Positions 26,292-34,564 of a stretch of DNA of 64,000 bases are shown here, piece after piece; the stretch's first letter is position 1; each line of letters opens with the position of its first letter. Origin of the DNA: UBA2357 sp041678045 (GTDB lineage Bacteria; Pseudomonadota; Gammaproteobacteria; Burkholderiales; Rhodocyclaceae); contig JBAYOV010000012.1 in the NCBI GenBank assembly GCA_041678045.1, positions 1-64,000 on the forward strand, given 5' to 3'. The position numbers and the translations under genes were made by a program. A model generated the notes under the pieces. The model saw nothing but the letters and a program-made list of their open reading frames with translations. It ran no database searches and had not been told where the DNA came from.

Positions 26292-27125
26292 TCAGCGCAG
26301 CCAGAACAGGGCGCGGTGACGCAGCGCCTCAAGCAGGCTCATCGCGCCCCAGGTCACCACACCCGTGTACAGAATGCCTGCCACCATACGGGGATAGTCG
26401 GCAAAGTCGGCGTAATACTGGACGAACCGCCCCAGCCCTGCATTCGCGCCAAAAAGTTCAGCCACGGTGAGCAGGATGAACGAAAAACCCAGACCGACAG
26501 CCATCCCGGAAAAGATGTGTGGCAGGCTGGCGGGGAAAACCACCTTCCGGAGATACTCGGCATGCGTGAAGCCGAGCACCCAGGCATTGTCGCGGTGCCG
26601 CCCCTCTACCGCCAGCGCACCCGCAGCGGCGTTGTGGAAGATGGGCCAGAAAGCGCCAAGAAACACAACAAAAGTGGCAGACAGGTGAAACGTCGGCAGC
26701 ACTGCGATGGCATACGGGATGAATACGGTGGGCGGGATCGGTGCGGCTACTTTTGCAAAAGGAAAGAAGGTGCGGGCCAGCCGAGGCGTGGTGCCGGCCA
26801 GCAGGCCAAGAGAGACCCCCAGCAGCAGCGCAGTGCCGTAGCCCGGCAGCAGGATGAGAAGGGATGAAACAGTGCCTCGTCCGAGCTCGGGGAGTGAGCT
26901 CAACAAAGCCTGGAAAACAATTTCTGGAGACGGAAGCAGGGGGTTGCCTTCAGCGGATGAGGTTCCGCCAATGAACTGCCAGGCCAGCAATAGGGCCATG
27001 CCCAGCGCCCACGGTTCCCAGGCGAAAGTGGTGAGCCGATTGCGGCGCACAGGTTTGCGACCACTGGCGTTGGATGTGTTGTTGGCGCCGGAAGGCAGCA
27101 CCAGGGCCTTTGGTTGAAAGCTCAT
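26292..27125 (-). CDS. NitT/TauT family ABC transporter permease
   Basis: A 277-residue inner-membrane permease of the SsuC/TauC type, with about six helices and the EAA-like loop region containing AWVLGFTHAEYLRKVVFP. The C-terminus AELFGANAGLGRFVQYYADFAD matches the segment that follows the last coupling helix in nitrate, taurine and sulfonate permeases. The ATG at 27125 (MSFQPKALVL) follows an AAGGA site; a far longer frame upstream runs into the ATPase gene. The substrate cannot be named. Its neighbours are the ATPase, binding protein and thioredoxin-like gene. Confidence 0.88.
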   Translation of the reverse strand: MSFQPKALVLPSGANNTSNASGRKPVRRNRLTTFAWEPWALGMALLLAWQFIGGTSSAEGNPLLPSPEIVFQALLSSLPELGRGTVSSLLILLPGYGTALLLGVSLGLLAGTTPRLARTFFPFAKVAAPIPPTVFIPYAIAVLPTFHLSATFVVFLGAFWPIFHNAAAGALAVEGRHRDNAWVLGFTHAEYLRKVVFPASLPHIFSGMAVGLGFSFILLTVAELFGANAGLGRFVQYYADFADYPRMVAGILYTGVVTWGAMSLLEALRHRALFWLR

Positions 27126-27213
27126 GATTGTTTCCTTGTGATTCATGCATGGGGAAGGGGTGCCGGGCTGCCGGGCTGCCGTGCAGGCAACCTGGCATCG
27201 TGTCGCAGGAAGG

Positions 27214-28008
27214 TCAGGCGGCTTCCAGATGGGCCAGCGTGTCTTCATCGAGTGCTTCGGCAATGTTTTCGCGCAGTCGGTGGAAGGCTGCATCCTTGAA
27301 CAATGCAGTCCGCTTGCGCGGGCGGGCGAAGGGCACGGTGTATTCGCGGATGATGCGGCCCGGGTTGGCGCCCATGACCGCAACACGGTCCGCCAGCAGC
27401 AGCGCCTCATCCACGTCGTGAGTCACGAACACGACGGTGCGTCTCGGGGTCTGGCCTTGCCACACGTCCACCAGCAGATCCTGCAGCCTGGCGCGATTGA
27501 TCGGATCCAAAGCTCCGAAGGGTTCGTCCATCAGCAGAAAGGGCGACTCCAGGGCCAGCGCCCGGGCAATGGCTGCGCGCTGCTGCATGCCGCCGGACAG
27601 TTCGAACGGGTGGCGTGGTGCCACATCGCCAAGACCGACCCGGATGAGGTGTTCCCGTGCAAGCGCCCGCCTTTCCTTGCGTGACAGTGTCGGGTGCGCC
27701 TTGGCAATGGCTTCGGCGATGTTGTCACCCACGGTCATCCACGGGAAAAGCGCATAGTGCTGGAACACCACTGCGCGATCCGGACCCGGACCGGTCACCG
27801 GGACGCCGTTTGCAGACAATTGGCCGCGCAGAGGTTGTTCCAGCCCTGCGATCAAACGCAGCAGGGTCGACTTTCCAGAGCCGCTGGGGCCGAGCAGGGC
27901 GAGAAATTCACCTTCGGCAACATGCAGATGAATATCGCGCAGGACGGGGGCGCCACCGTAGGCAAAATCCACCGACTCGACGGACAGTTCATGAGGTTGG
28001 CGGCTCAT
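27214..28008 (-). CDS. NitT/TauT family ABC transporter ATP-binding protein
   Basis: A 264-residue ATPase with Walker A GPSGSGKST (about residues 38-46), signature LSGGMQQRAAIARAL, Walker B FLLMDEPFGALD and switch segment VFVTHDVDEAL. It matches SsuB/TauB proteins in length and in the FQHYALFPWMTV Q-loop stretch. Its ATG overlaps the stop of the binding-protein gene as ATGA. Unlike the SsuB at 39480, it has no C-terminal molybdate-binding-like domain. An 88-bp gap with two copies of GCCGGGCT separates it from the permease. Confidence 0.92.
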   Translation of the reverse strand: MSRQPHELSVESVDFAYGGAPVLRDIHLHVAEGEFLALLGPSGSGKSTLLRLIAGLEQPLRGQLSANGVPVTGPGPDRAVVFQHYALFPWMTVGDNIAEAIAKAHPTLSRKERRALAREHLIRVGLGDVAPRHPFELSGGMQQRAAIARALALESPFLLMDEPFGALDPINRARLQDLLVDVWQGQTPRRTVVFVTHDVDEALLLADRVAVMGANPGRIIREYTVPFARPRKRTALFKDAAFHRLRENIAEALDEDTLAHLEAA

Positions 28009-29030
28009 GGTGCATTCCTCGCTGCGGCAGTTTGCAGCAGGTTCTGCCAGAACGGATCGGCCGGATTTTCAGCAGCAAGGCTCTGCAGGGCGCGCTCGTA
28101 GATGTCGAGTGCGAAGATGGGCTCCAGCGGGCGAGCGGTGTCGACAAACTCCGAATTCAGCAGGGTGTCCCAGAATTTCCGGGTACCTTGCACATTGGCA
28201 TCGGTGCCCTGTTCGAGGTGGGGCGAGTAGTAGCCGGCCTCCAGGATGTCGCGGTCAAGCTTGACGTATTTCTGAATCGCATCGATGGTTTCGGTACGGT
28301 GCGTGCTGGCGAACTGTTCTGCCCGCAGGATGGCGCGCAAGAACCTTTCCAGCGTGACCGGGTTGTTGAGCTTGTCGCTCTTTACGACCAAGCGACAGCA
28401 CGGATGACCGGGCTGCAGGGCACCCGAACGGATGACCACCTCCAGTCCCTGGCGTTCGGCACGTATGTCATGCGGCCCCCACACCACGCCGGCATCCACC
28501 TGACCGGATTTGACCGCCTCAATCACGGCGGGCGGGTTTTTGAGCTCAAATATCTGGGTGTCGGTCTTCCATGCGATACCCGCATCCGTGAGCGAACCGC
28601 GCAGGACGGCGTCTCCGGTCGCCAGGCGGATGGTGGCGATCTTCTTGCCCTTCAGGTCGGCAATACTGCGTATGTCGGGTGCGTTTTCCGGCTTGACGAT
28701 GATGGCTGCATCCTCACCCATGATGCCGCCAATGATCTTCAGGTCGGCCCCCCGGGCGTAGTGCACCAGCGGTGCGGTGGTGCCGAAGGCACCAATGTCC
28801 AGCTTGTTGGAAACAACGGCGTGCAGACCGTCGGCAGAGTTCACAAACTCCACCAGGTCGACTTCCAGCCCTTCCTGTTTGAAAAAACCCTGCTCTTGGG
28901 CAACAAAGAATTTGGCATGGCCCGTGACCGGAAGATAGCCTACGGTGAGTTTTTCGGCGTGTGCGATGCCCGCGCCCAAGGCAAGGGTCAGCGCGACCAG
29001 GCCAGTGCGCAGCAGGTGGGTTGCTTTCAT
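28005..29030 (-). CDS. NitT/TauT family ABC transporter substrate-binding protein
   Basis: A 341-residue periplasmic binding protein with a cleavable signal ending GIAHA near residue 25. The mature start EKLTVGYLPVTGHAKFFVAQ and the hinge segments DIGAFGTTAPLVHYARG and VDAGVVWGPHDIRAE are typical of the SsuA/TauA/NrtA-like group. A pair of cysteines (GHPCCRLV) is unusual. I choose the second of two adjacent ATGs for spacing from AGGA. It opens a four-gene operon next to the sox genes, so a sulfur ligand is likely but unproven. Confidence 0.88.
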   Translation of the reverse strand: MKATHLLRTGLVALTLALGAGIAHAEKLTVGYLPVTGHAKFFVAQEQGFFKQEGLEVDLVEFVNSADGLHAVVSNKLDIGAFGTTAPLVHYARGADLKIIGGIMGEDAAIIVKPENAPDIRSIADLKGKKIATIRLATGDAVLRGSLTDAGIAWKTDTQIFELKNPPAVIEAVKSGQVDAGVVWGPHDIRAERQGLEVVIRSGALQPGHPCCRLVVKSDKLNNPVTLERFLRAILRAEQFASTHRTETIDAIQKYVKLDRDILEAGYYSPHLEQGTDANVQGTRKFWDTLLNSEFVDTARPLEPIFALDIYERALQSLAAENPADPFWQNLLQTAAARNAP

Positions 29031-29058
29031 CATGATTCCTCTGTGGTTGCAAGAAAGA

Positions 29059-29079
29059 TGCACTGCACGCTGCAGTGCA
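29059..29079. promoter_or_regulatory. perfect 9-bp inverted repeat in the leader of the ABC operon
   Basis: TGCACTGCA and TGCAGTGCA are separated by CGC and lie 28 bp before the binding-protein start. It may be an operator or an mRNA hairpin. The 10-mer TGCAGTGCAA also occurs in front of the sbp at 24188, about 40 bp from its start. The remaining bases up to 29255 hold no gene. Confidence 0.5.
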
Positions 29080-29255
29080 ACAGAGGGAATGTTAGAAAGC
29101 GGAGTCCTGGCAGAGAACCAAGAAAAATTCAGTTGGAAAGCAGAAAAAGGGCAAAGCGCTGTTCAGCGCGATCAGGGTCGGGAGTGAGGGTTGAACGATC
29201 CGGATGACGCGATGACTCTGCTCCAGATGCGATGCATCAATTTGCCGATCAGTGG

Positions 29256-30218
29256 TCAATCGCGTTCGGGCGTTTTCAGGTAATCGATTTGCATCTTCAG
29301 AAGCAGTATCTCGTGTTGGACTGCGCGTAATGCACCCTGGGCCCGAACCGTACCCGTCATGGCATCGTACATGGGCGTTGCAGCTTGGTCCGTGCTTCGG
29401 GCAAGGTCCAGCACGGCTTCCGCTGCGGCCAGTTCGGCCTCGGCGGCCGGCAGGCCACGTGCTCGCAGGGCATCAACCCGCGTGTTTAGCTCATCCAGTT
29501 GCAACGCCAAGCCAGACCGTGTGCTTGTCAAGACAACATCAAGTGTTTCAAGACAGAAACTGCGCTGGTCGGGATGGCTTGTTTGTGATCGTTGCCACCA
29601 TTGCATCAAGCTGCCGATGGCGGCCAGGGATGGGTGCTTGTCCGAAACGGATACGGTTGGTGCGGTGGGGGCAGCATCGGGGCTTGGATGCTCCAGGAGG
29701 CTGATCGGTGCCTCTGCGTGGCCGGTCAATTCGGCGAGTTGGCGCAACTCGGCACGCAGGGTTGCAAGGGTCAGTTCGCGGTATGCAAGCGCATGCTGAT
29801 AGTCGGCAAAGGCGCGTGCGACGGTTGCCGACTGGGCCAGGTCCTCCGGGCTACTCTGGCGTGACAGATTGAGCCATTTTCCATGAGTGCTGGCGACAGA
29901 CTCCCGGGCGGCAAGCAGGGCATCTTCATGCTGCAGTGCAGAAAGGAAGTGCTGCATGACACGATGAGCCTGCTGCTGCCGTGCAGCACGTGCCGCATCG
30001 TCGCGCAGAGCTTCCGCCGCTGCGGGCGGGATGCAGTGTGCAGGCAGCAGGCGGTCGAGTTCAAGTACGGAAGCCGGATGGGGGAGAACCAAGCGGGTTC
30101 GTTTGGAGGCGTCGAGTGCGTCTTGAAGTGTGAAGGGCTCTTGGGCTTGGACTGCCGATACTGCCGATGAAATTCCCAGTGCAAGCAAGCATGGCAAGAC
30201 AGCGCAGCGTTTTTTCAC
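29256..30218 (-). CDS. exported helical protein of the sox cluster, possibly TolC-like
   Basis: A 320-residue protein with a signal peptide (MKKRCAVLPCLLALG to about VQAQ, residue 26) and long amphipathic helices rich in Ala, Leu, Gln and Glu. FTLQDALDASKR near the mature start and paired helical blocks resemble the periplasmic parts of TolC-family proteins. It is shorter than TolC and I see no clear beta-barrel strands, so the family call is tentative. It begins with GTG overlapping the soxW stop (GTGA), which ties it to the sox operon. The function is unknown. Confidence 0.6.
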   Translation of the reverse strand: MKKRCAVLPCLLALGISSAVSAVQAQEPFTLQDALDASKRTRLVLPHPASVLELDRLLPAHCIPPAAAEALRDDAARAARQQQAHRVMQHFLSALQHEDALLAARESVASTHGKWLNLSRQSSPEDLAQSATVARAFADYQHALAYRELTLATLRAELRQLAELTGHAEAPISLLEHPSPDAAPTAPTVSVSDKHPSLAAIGSLMQWWQRSQTSHPDQRSFCLETLDVVLTSTRSGLALQLDELNTRVDALRARGLPAAEAELAAAEAVLDLARSTDQAATPMYDAMTGTVRAQGALRAVQHEILLLKMQIDYLKTPERD

Positions 30219-30763
30219 TTGGCCCCCCTGTGTCGCGCCTTGTATTGCGCGAAGCTTTCTGAGCGTGCTGTATCGCTTGTTGCGTAGTTGGCGAACAGCA
30301 GATATTCCTCGGCGTTCACTGGGGCGCCGGGCAGGCGGGCAAGCTCTGTCCCATCTGCGTCCAGGGCAATTGAGTAGGGGGTGCCATAGGCCTTCAATGA
30401 CTGGGCAAGCTCACGCTCGGTCATTGGCAGGCCGCTTGGCGATACGATCTCGCTGGAACTGTCGGATTCGATGCGGATGATGTTGAAATGCTGCCGAAAC
30501 GCCGCCTGTACCGCCTCTCTGTTGATCACGGTGTCGTGCATCCGCTTGCAGAAAGGGCACTCCTCCAGTTCGAATACGAGCAGGATGCCTTTCTTCCCAT
30601 CCTTGCGCGCGATGTCGAGTTCTGCGCGCAGGTCACCGAAGCTGGTATGGAAGAAATGTTGTCCGGGGTCCCGCACAGACTGGGACAAGGCGTGATGGGG
30701 CATCAGCATGGCACCCAGCAGCAATGTCAACAAGCAGAAGCGTTCAAGTTTGGTGAGTACCAT
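30215..30763 (-). CDS. soxW: periplasmic thioredoxin SoxW
   Basis: A 182-residue thioredoxin-fold protein with an N-terminal signal (about residues 1-27) and the redox motif Cys69-Pro-Phe-Cys72 in ELEECPFCKRM. The cis-Pro loop reads YGTPYSIALD. SoxW proteins keep the carrier cysteine of SoxY and related proteins reduced. Its position 17 bp after soxX supports the name; by sequence alone it is only a DsbE/thioredoxin-like protein. A second thioredoxin-like gene lies at 25634. Confidence 0.85.
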   Translation of the reverse strand: MVLTKLERFCLLTLLLGAMLMPHHALSQSVRDPGQHFFHTSFGDLRAELDIARKDGKKGILLVFELEECPFCKRMHDTVINREAVQAAFRQHFNIIRIESDSSSEIVSPSGLPMTERELAQSLKAYGTPYSIALDADGTELARLPGAPVNAEEYLLFANYATSDTARSESFAQYKARHRGAK

Positions 30764-30780
30764 GTCGATGCGTCAGCTGC

Positions 30781-31281
30781 TCAATGTTGATGAATAAAGA
30801 CCATGACGTCCAATATCTCGTCTTCAGTGAGTACGCTGTTGGTACCGAACAGGGGCATGTGGGCATCCGGATTGAATACCCGGGTATCCCAGATGCGCTG
30901 ATAGGTATAGTCCAGCGACGGCGCACGCGACGCATAGTCCGCAAGACTTGGCCCGACCGTTCCACCCGTGTGGCCGGGCAGGCTGTGACAGGCTATGCAA
31001 TTGCCCCAACGTACGTCCAGTGCAATTTTCTCCCCCCGCTTGGCGTCCCCCTGCAACGCCCCCTTGAAGCTTACTTTCTGTACCTCAGGCGGAGGCAATT
31101 GTCCGCACGGCAGTTCCTCGCTGTGGCAGGGGTAGAGCGTCAGGAATTCGGTGAGCATTGGCGTGCCCGGAGTCCATTTTTCGCGAATGACCTGCAAACG
31201 CTCGTCAGCCGCAGCCAGGTGAGGTTGCAGCACGGCCGCCGTCAACGCCAGCAAGGCCATTACCTTCAATTTCTTCATCAT
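30781..31281 (-). CDS. soxX: cytochrome c SoxX
   Basis: A 166-residue exported monoheme cytochrome, the small subunit of SoxAX, which joins thiosulfate to the SoxY cysteine. After a signal of about 24 residues it shows the heme site Cys95-Ile-Ala-Cys98-His99, the GPSLADYASR segment and the distal Met142 in DAHMPLFG, all SoxX features. Extra cysteines Cys52 and Cys59 precede the heme domain. The ATG at 31281 follows AGGA. It sits 13 bp after soxA. Confidence 0.93.
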   Translation of the reverse strand: MMKKLKVMALLALTAAVLQPHLAAADERLQVIREKWTPGTPMLTEFLTLYPCHSEELPCGQLPPPEVQKVSFKGALQGDAKRGEKIALDVRWGNCIACHSLPGHTGGTVGPSLADYASRAPSLDYTYQRIWDTRVFNPDAHMPLFGTNSVLTEDEILDVMVFIHQH

Positions 31282-31294
31282 CGGGTGTCCTTTC

Positions 31295-32269
31295 TTACTG
31301 CTCAAGGTAATCAGTGTCCAGGTTGTACTGCTGGGTCGGGATGCTCATCGGATAGCCGTTGGCGCTGGCTTTCAGGAATACCTCTATGGCTGTCATGCTC
31401 GGGCTGCCTTCTGTGCCCTGATGCATGCGCGACAGTTGCTGGCAGGAGCGAATCTGGTGCTGCAGTGTGAATACGTGGGCCAGATCGTCTCCTGGCAGTG
31501 CATATGGAAAGTGGTAGATCGGATATTGCGACGCGTCCCCAAAAAAGGTCGTGGGGCGTTGTCCGCGGAGATAGTTTCCTACTGTGGGCGGTGTATGGCA
31601 GCTGGCACAGGCGTAGTGAAATTGTCCTGTGCGCTTGAAGAACAGATCTCGCCCCTTCAGGTAGGCTGTTTTTAGCGGCCCGTCCGTACCCACATCAATG
31701 TCGACGACATGACCATCGGATAGCGAGGCTACGTACATGTCCAGTACCGAATTCGCACGGGTATCGACACGCCAGTCCTGCTGCCCAAGACGTTCGCTGG
31801 CGCACACTTCGATTTGCGAGGGACCGACGACGACTCGTCCGAGGCGTTCGTTGAATTTTGGAAGGTTGGCGTAAGCGCCCTTGAGCTTTTCGCCATTTTC
31901 ACCGTGACAGGAGGCGCACGACTGACCATTGGCATTTTGCCGATGAAAGACCTCCCGTCCTTCGTCGATGACCAACTCTGCGTCGAGGCTTTTCACCAAC
32001 CACCGAAAATCCTTGAAGTTGACCTCATGGGAGGCCTTGCCCGCAGCACGGGCTGCTGCAATGGCCGCTGCGTCTTTCCAGTCCTGATAGGTATCGGAAA
32101 AGTTTGTGTCGCCAGAAACATGCGGAATGGTTTTGTCCCGACCTGGCCAATAGTCGTGCTGTGTGGTTTCGGCAATGTCGGTTGCACTTGCATGCGTGAC
32201 ACTCCCTGCGATCAGCAAGGCGGCGACGAACTCCGCCGGGTTAATAACGGATTGATTGAACCGCTGCAT
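31295..32269 (-). CDS. soxA: diheme cytochrome c SoxA
   Basis: A 324-residue exported cytochrome and catalytic subunit of SoxAX. Two heme sites are seen, Cys118-Ala-Ser-Cys121-His122 and Cys221-Ala-Ser-Cys224-His225, so it is of the diheme type. Cys276 in IRSCQQLSRM is in the position of the active-site cysteine that ligates heme and carries the sulfane sulfur, and Cys156 may ligate the first heme. The ATG at 32269 has AGGGAG upstream and a good signal peptide; an ATG at 32302 overlapping the soxZ stop (ATGA) would add 11 residues. Confidence 0.94.
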   Translation of the reverse strand: MQRFNQSVINPAEFVAALLIAGSVTHASATDIAETTQHDYWPGRDKTIPHVSGDTNFSDTYQDWKDAAAIAAARAAGKASHEVNFKDFRWLVKSLDAELVIDEGREVFHRQNANGQSCASCHGENGEKLKGAYANLPKFNERLGRVVVGPSQIEVCASERLGQQDWRVDTRANSVLDMYVASLSDGHVVDIDVGTDGPLKTAYLKGRDLFFKRTGQFHYACASCHTPPTVGNYLRGQRPTTFFGDASQYPIYHFPYALPGDDLAHVFTLQHQIRSCQQLSRMHQGTEGSPSMTAIEVFLKASANGYPMSIPTQQYNLDTDYLEQ

Positions 32270-32298
32270 TATTGTTTTACTCCCTGAAGAGAGGCCGC

Positions 32299-32616
32299 TC
32301 ATACGACCGGAAATTCGCCGGCGTCAGTCTTGCCCTGGTTATCTTTCCAGCGGATTCCCAGTACGTCGCCGCGCTTGACGCCGTGTAATTCGAAGGCCAC
32401 CAGTGGGTTGGTCGAGACGGCCTGCCCCCACTCCAGACTAATGGCGGGGATGCCATTCAGGGTTATTTCCACGTCCTCGATGAAATGCGCAGGAAGACGG
32501 GCACCGGTCTTGGGGTCGGTCCGGTCGATCAGCATCGGATGGGCGATCAGGGTGCGAACGGTAGCCACGCCGTGGTCGCCGAGTTGAATGCGTGCCTTGA
32601 TGGTTGAGGTACTCAT
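32299..32616 (-). CDS. soxZ: sulfur carrier partner SoxZ
   Basis: A 105-residue protein with no signal peptide, as expected, since SoxZ is exported bound to SoxY. It shows the beta-sandwich core VRTLIAHPM, the HFIEDVEITLNG region and a GVKRGDVLGIRWKDNQG end. SoxYZ holds the sulfur intermediate during thiosulfate oxidation. The ATG at 32616 gives the normal family length. It follows soxY by 19 bp. Confidence 0.95.
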   Translation of the reverse strand: MSTSTIKARIQLGDHGVATVRTLIAHPMLIDRTDPKTGARLPAHFIEDVEITLNGIPAISLEWGQAVSTNPLVAFELHGVKRGDVLGIRWKDNQGKTDAGEFPVV

Positions 32617-32635
32617 GCTGTTTGTCCTTTGCTTT

Positions 32636-33097
32636 TTAGCCGCCGCAGCCGCCGACACTCACCTGGATGTGACGGGTGCTGCTGTAAAGCTTTCCATCTG
32701 CGCGCGCTACCACCACCACGTCCTGGGTTTTGCCAAGCTTGATGCGCAGGCTGAGCGGCGGGGAAGAGTGCTTGGTCAGTTTGTAGGAAGCCACCAGAGG
32801 CAGCGGATTACCGGTTGCAAGGACAGCGATGTAGTCGATGTTGTCGAGTGTCGAACGAATCGTCAGCGGTACTGCAGTGCCGTTTTCGGCAATGTCGGGC
32901 GCGATCAGGATCAACGCTTCGCTCGGCTCGGCTTGTGCCTCCTGGAACAGGGTGGCCAGTGCTTCCTGCGGGGTCTTGGCTTCGAAGGCCTCCGCCACTC
33001 GCGCCTGAGCGGTGGTGGGCAGCAGGCCCGCGAGTGCCCCGAAGAACGGCAGCAGGCTCGCGCCGGCCATGCCGCGAATCACTTCTCGTCTTTTCAT
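32636..33097 (-). CDS. soxY: sulfur carrier SoxY
   Basis: A 153-residue protein with a Tat-type leader (KRREVIRGMAG, cleavage near TAQA at residue 32) and the diagnostic C-terminal GGCGG, whose cysteine carries the sulfur substrate. It opens the sequence soxY-soxZ-soxA-soxX-soxW. An AT-rich 176-bp spacer upstream includes a TATAGT -10-like hexamer on the minus strand near 33160 and probably holds the operon promoter. Confidence 0.96.
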   Translation of the reverse strand: MKRREVIRGMAGASLLPFFGALAGLLPTTAQARVAEAFEAKTPQEALATLFQEAQAEPSEALILIAPDIAENGTAVPLTIRSTLDNIDYIAVLATGNPLPLVASYKLTKHSSPPLSLRIKLGKTQDVVVVARADGKLYSSTRHIQVSVGGCGG

Positions 33098-33227
33098 GTT
33101 TGTGCTCCTTGTGGTCGGGCGTGTGACGACATGTCAGGCGTCACAAGTCGGGCACTATAGGCTTTTTGTTTATTCTGAAAAAATATTAAATTCTGGGTTT
33201 TATAGAGGAAAAAAAGATAAGCGGAGG

Positions 33228-33270
33228 GGGTAAAAGCATGCCCTGCCGCACCGATGTGGGTGCGGCAGGC
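33228..33270 (-). terminator. terminator after fccB
   Basis: An 11-bp perfect stem (CCTGCCGCACC at 33242-33252 with 33259-33269) and a 6-base loop lie just after the fccB stop. On the minus strand a short T-rich stretch (CTTTTACC) follows. It separates fccAB from soxYZAX. Confidence 0.75.
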
Positions 33271-33273
33271 AGG

Positions 33274-34548
33274 TTATTGAAGTGCGTCGGCCCAGATGTT
33301 GCGCGCCCAGGTCTGGGCGTACCGCCCCTCCAGTTCATTGGCAGCCGATGACAGGCCACCGGCCCCTTCGACGGCCACCAGCGTCTTCTTCTCGGGGTCG
33401 TACTTGTGTACCGAAGCGACATGCACCACGTCGGTGTCGGAGACGAAGCTGTAGCAGGTGTTGGCGATGATCGGGTGAGGGTTGACCGGGCGTCCGGTGA
33501 TCAGCGCGATCACGGCATCGGCCGCTAGCTTGGCCTGGTTGTTGGCCATGAAGCCGGACTTGGGCATGCCCGGGGCGGACAGGGTGGCGTCGCCCAGCAC
33601 GTGGATGCCCTTGACCGCGAGCGACTCGGTGGTCAGCCAGTCCACCCCGCACCAGCGGTCGTTGGCGGTGATCAGCCCGGCCTGCTTGGCGATGTCGCCG
33701 GCGCGCTGCGGCGGCACCACGTTGAGCACATCGGCGCGCACGTCGCCGCCCACCAGCTTGGCGGTGAGGGTTCTGGCATCGACGTCGATCAACTCGCTGT
33801 TGGGGTGGTATTCGACGATGCCCGGGTAACGCTCGGCCCATGCCTTGGTGAACAACCCCTTCTTGGACACGATGTCCTCATTCGAGTCGAGCACCAGCAC
33901 CTTGGAACGCGGTTTGTGCTGCTTGAAGTAGAACGCTACCTGTGCGGCACGCTCGTAGGGCCCCGGCGGGCAGCGGTAGGGGGCTTTGGGGATGTGCAGG
34001 GCGTACACGCCGCCATCCGGAATGGCTTCCAGTTGCTTGCGCAGTGCCACGGTCTGCAGACCGGCCTTCCAGGCGTGGAGCACGCGGGACTGTGCTTCTT
34101 CAGTGGCCAGGCCGGGGATCTGGTCGTAGAGGAAGTCGATGCCGGGTGAGACGATCAGGCGGTCATAGTCCAGCGCATCGCCGCGTGCCAGGCGGACCTG
34201 ACGCTTGTCCGGGTCGACCGCGACGGCCACGTCGCGCACCACCTTGACGCCGTACCGGCTGCCCAGTGCGTCGTAGCCGGTAGTCAGTTGTTCGATGGTC
34301 TTGGTGCCACCGAGCACCAGGTTGGACAGCGGGCAGGAGACGAAGGCCGGGTTGCGTTCGACCAGCACCACCTCGATCTGCGGCGCCCACAGGCGGATGT
34401 ACTTGGCCGCGGTGGCGCCGCCGAAACCGCCGCCGATCACCACGACACGGGCAATCGGCTTGCGCGGGGTGGTGGCGCAGCCCGCCAGGGTGAGGGCGCC
34501 GACGGCGCTGCTGGCCTTGAGGAAATCGCGTCTGTTGAATGAAGTCAT
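33274..34548 (-). CDS. fccB: flavocytochrome c sulfide dehydrogenase, flavoprotein subunit
   Basis: A 424-residue FAD protein that oxidises sulfide in the periplasm. It has a Tat leader (FNRRDFLKASS), a dinucleotide fold VVVIGGGFGGATAAKY near residue 35, and the two redox cysteines expected near FAD, Cys72 in FVSCPLSN and a second in IANTCYSF near residue 366. DNEDIVSKKG-like and MPKSGFMANNQAK segments are typical of FCSD. It lies 16 bp after its cytochrome partner. Related SoxF proteins share the fold, so the soxF name is an alternative. Confidence 0.93.
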   Translation of the reverse strand: MTSFNRRDFLKASSAVGALTLAGCATTPRKPIARVVVIGGGFGGATAAKYIRLWAPQIEVVLVERNPAFVSCPLSNLVLGGTKTIEQLTTGYDALGSRYGVKVVRDVAVAVDPDKRQVRLARGDALDYDRLIVSPGIDFLYDQIPGLATEEAQSRVLHAWKAGLQTVALRKQLEAIPDGGVYALHIPKAPYRCPPGPYERAAQVAFYFKQHKPRSKVLVLDSNEDIVSKKGLFTKAWAERYPGIVEYHPNSELIDVDARTLTAKLVGGDVRADVLNVVPPQRAGDIAKQAGLITANDRWCGVDWLTTESLAVKGIHVLGDATLSAPGMPKSGFMANNQAKLAADAVIALITGRPVNPHPIIANTCYSFVSDTDVVHVASVHKYDPEKKTLVAVEGAGGLSSAANELEGRYAQTWARNIWADALQ

Positions 34549-34564
34549 GTCGGTTCCTTTGTGA

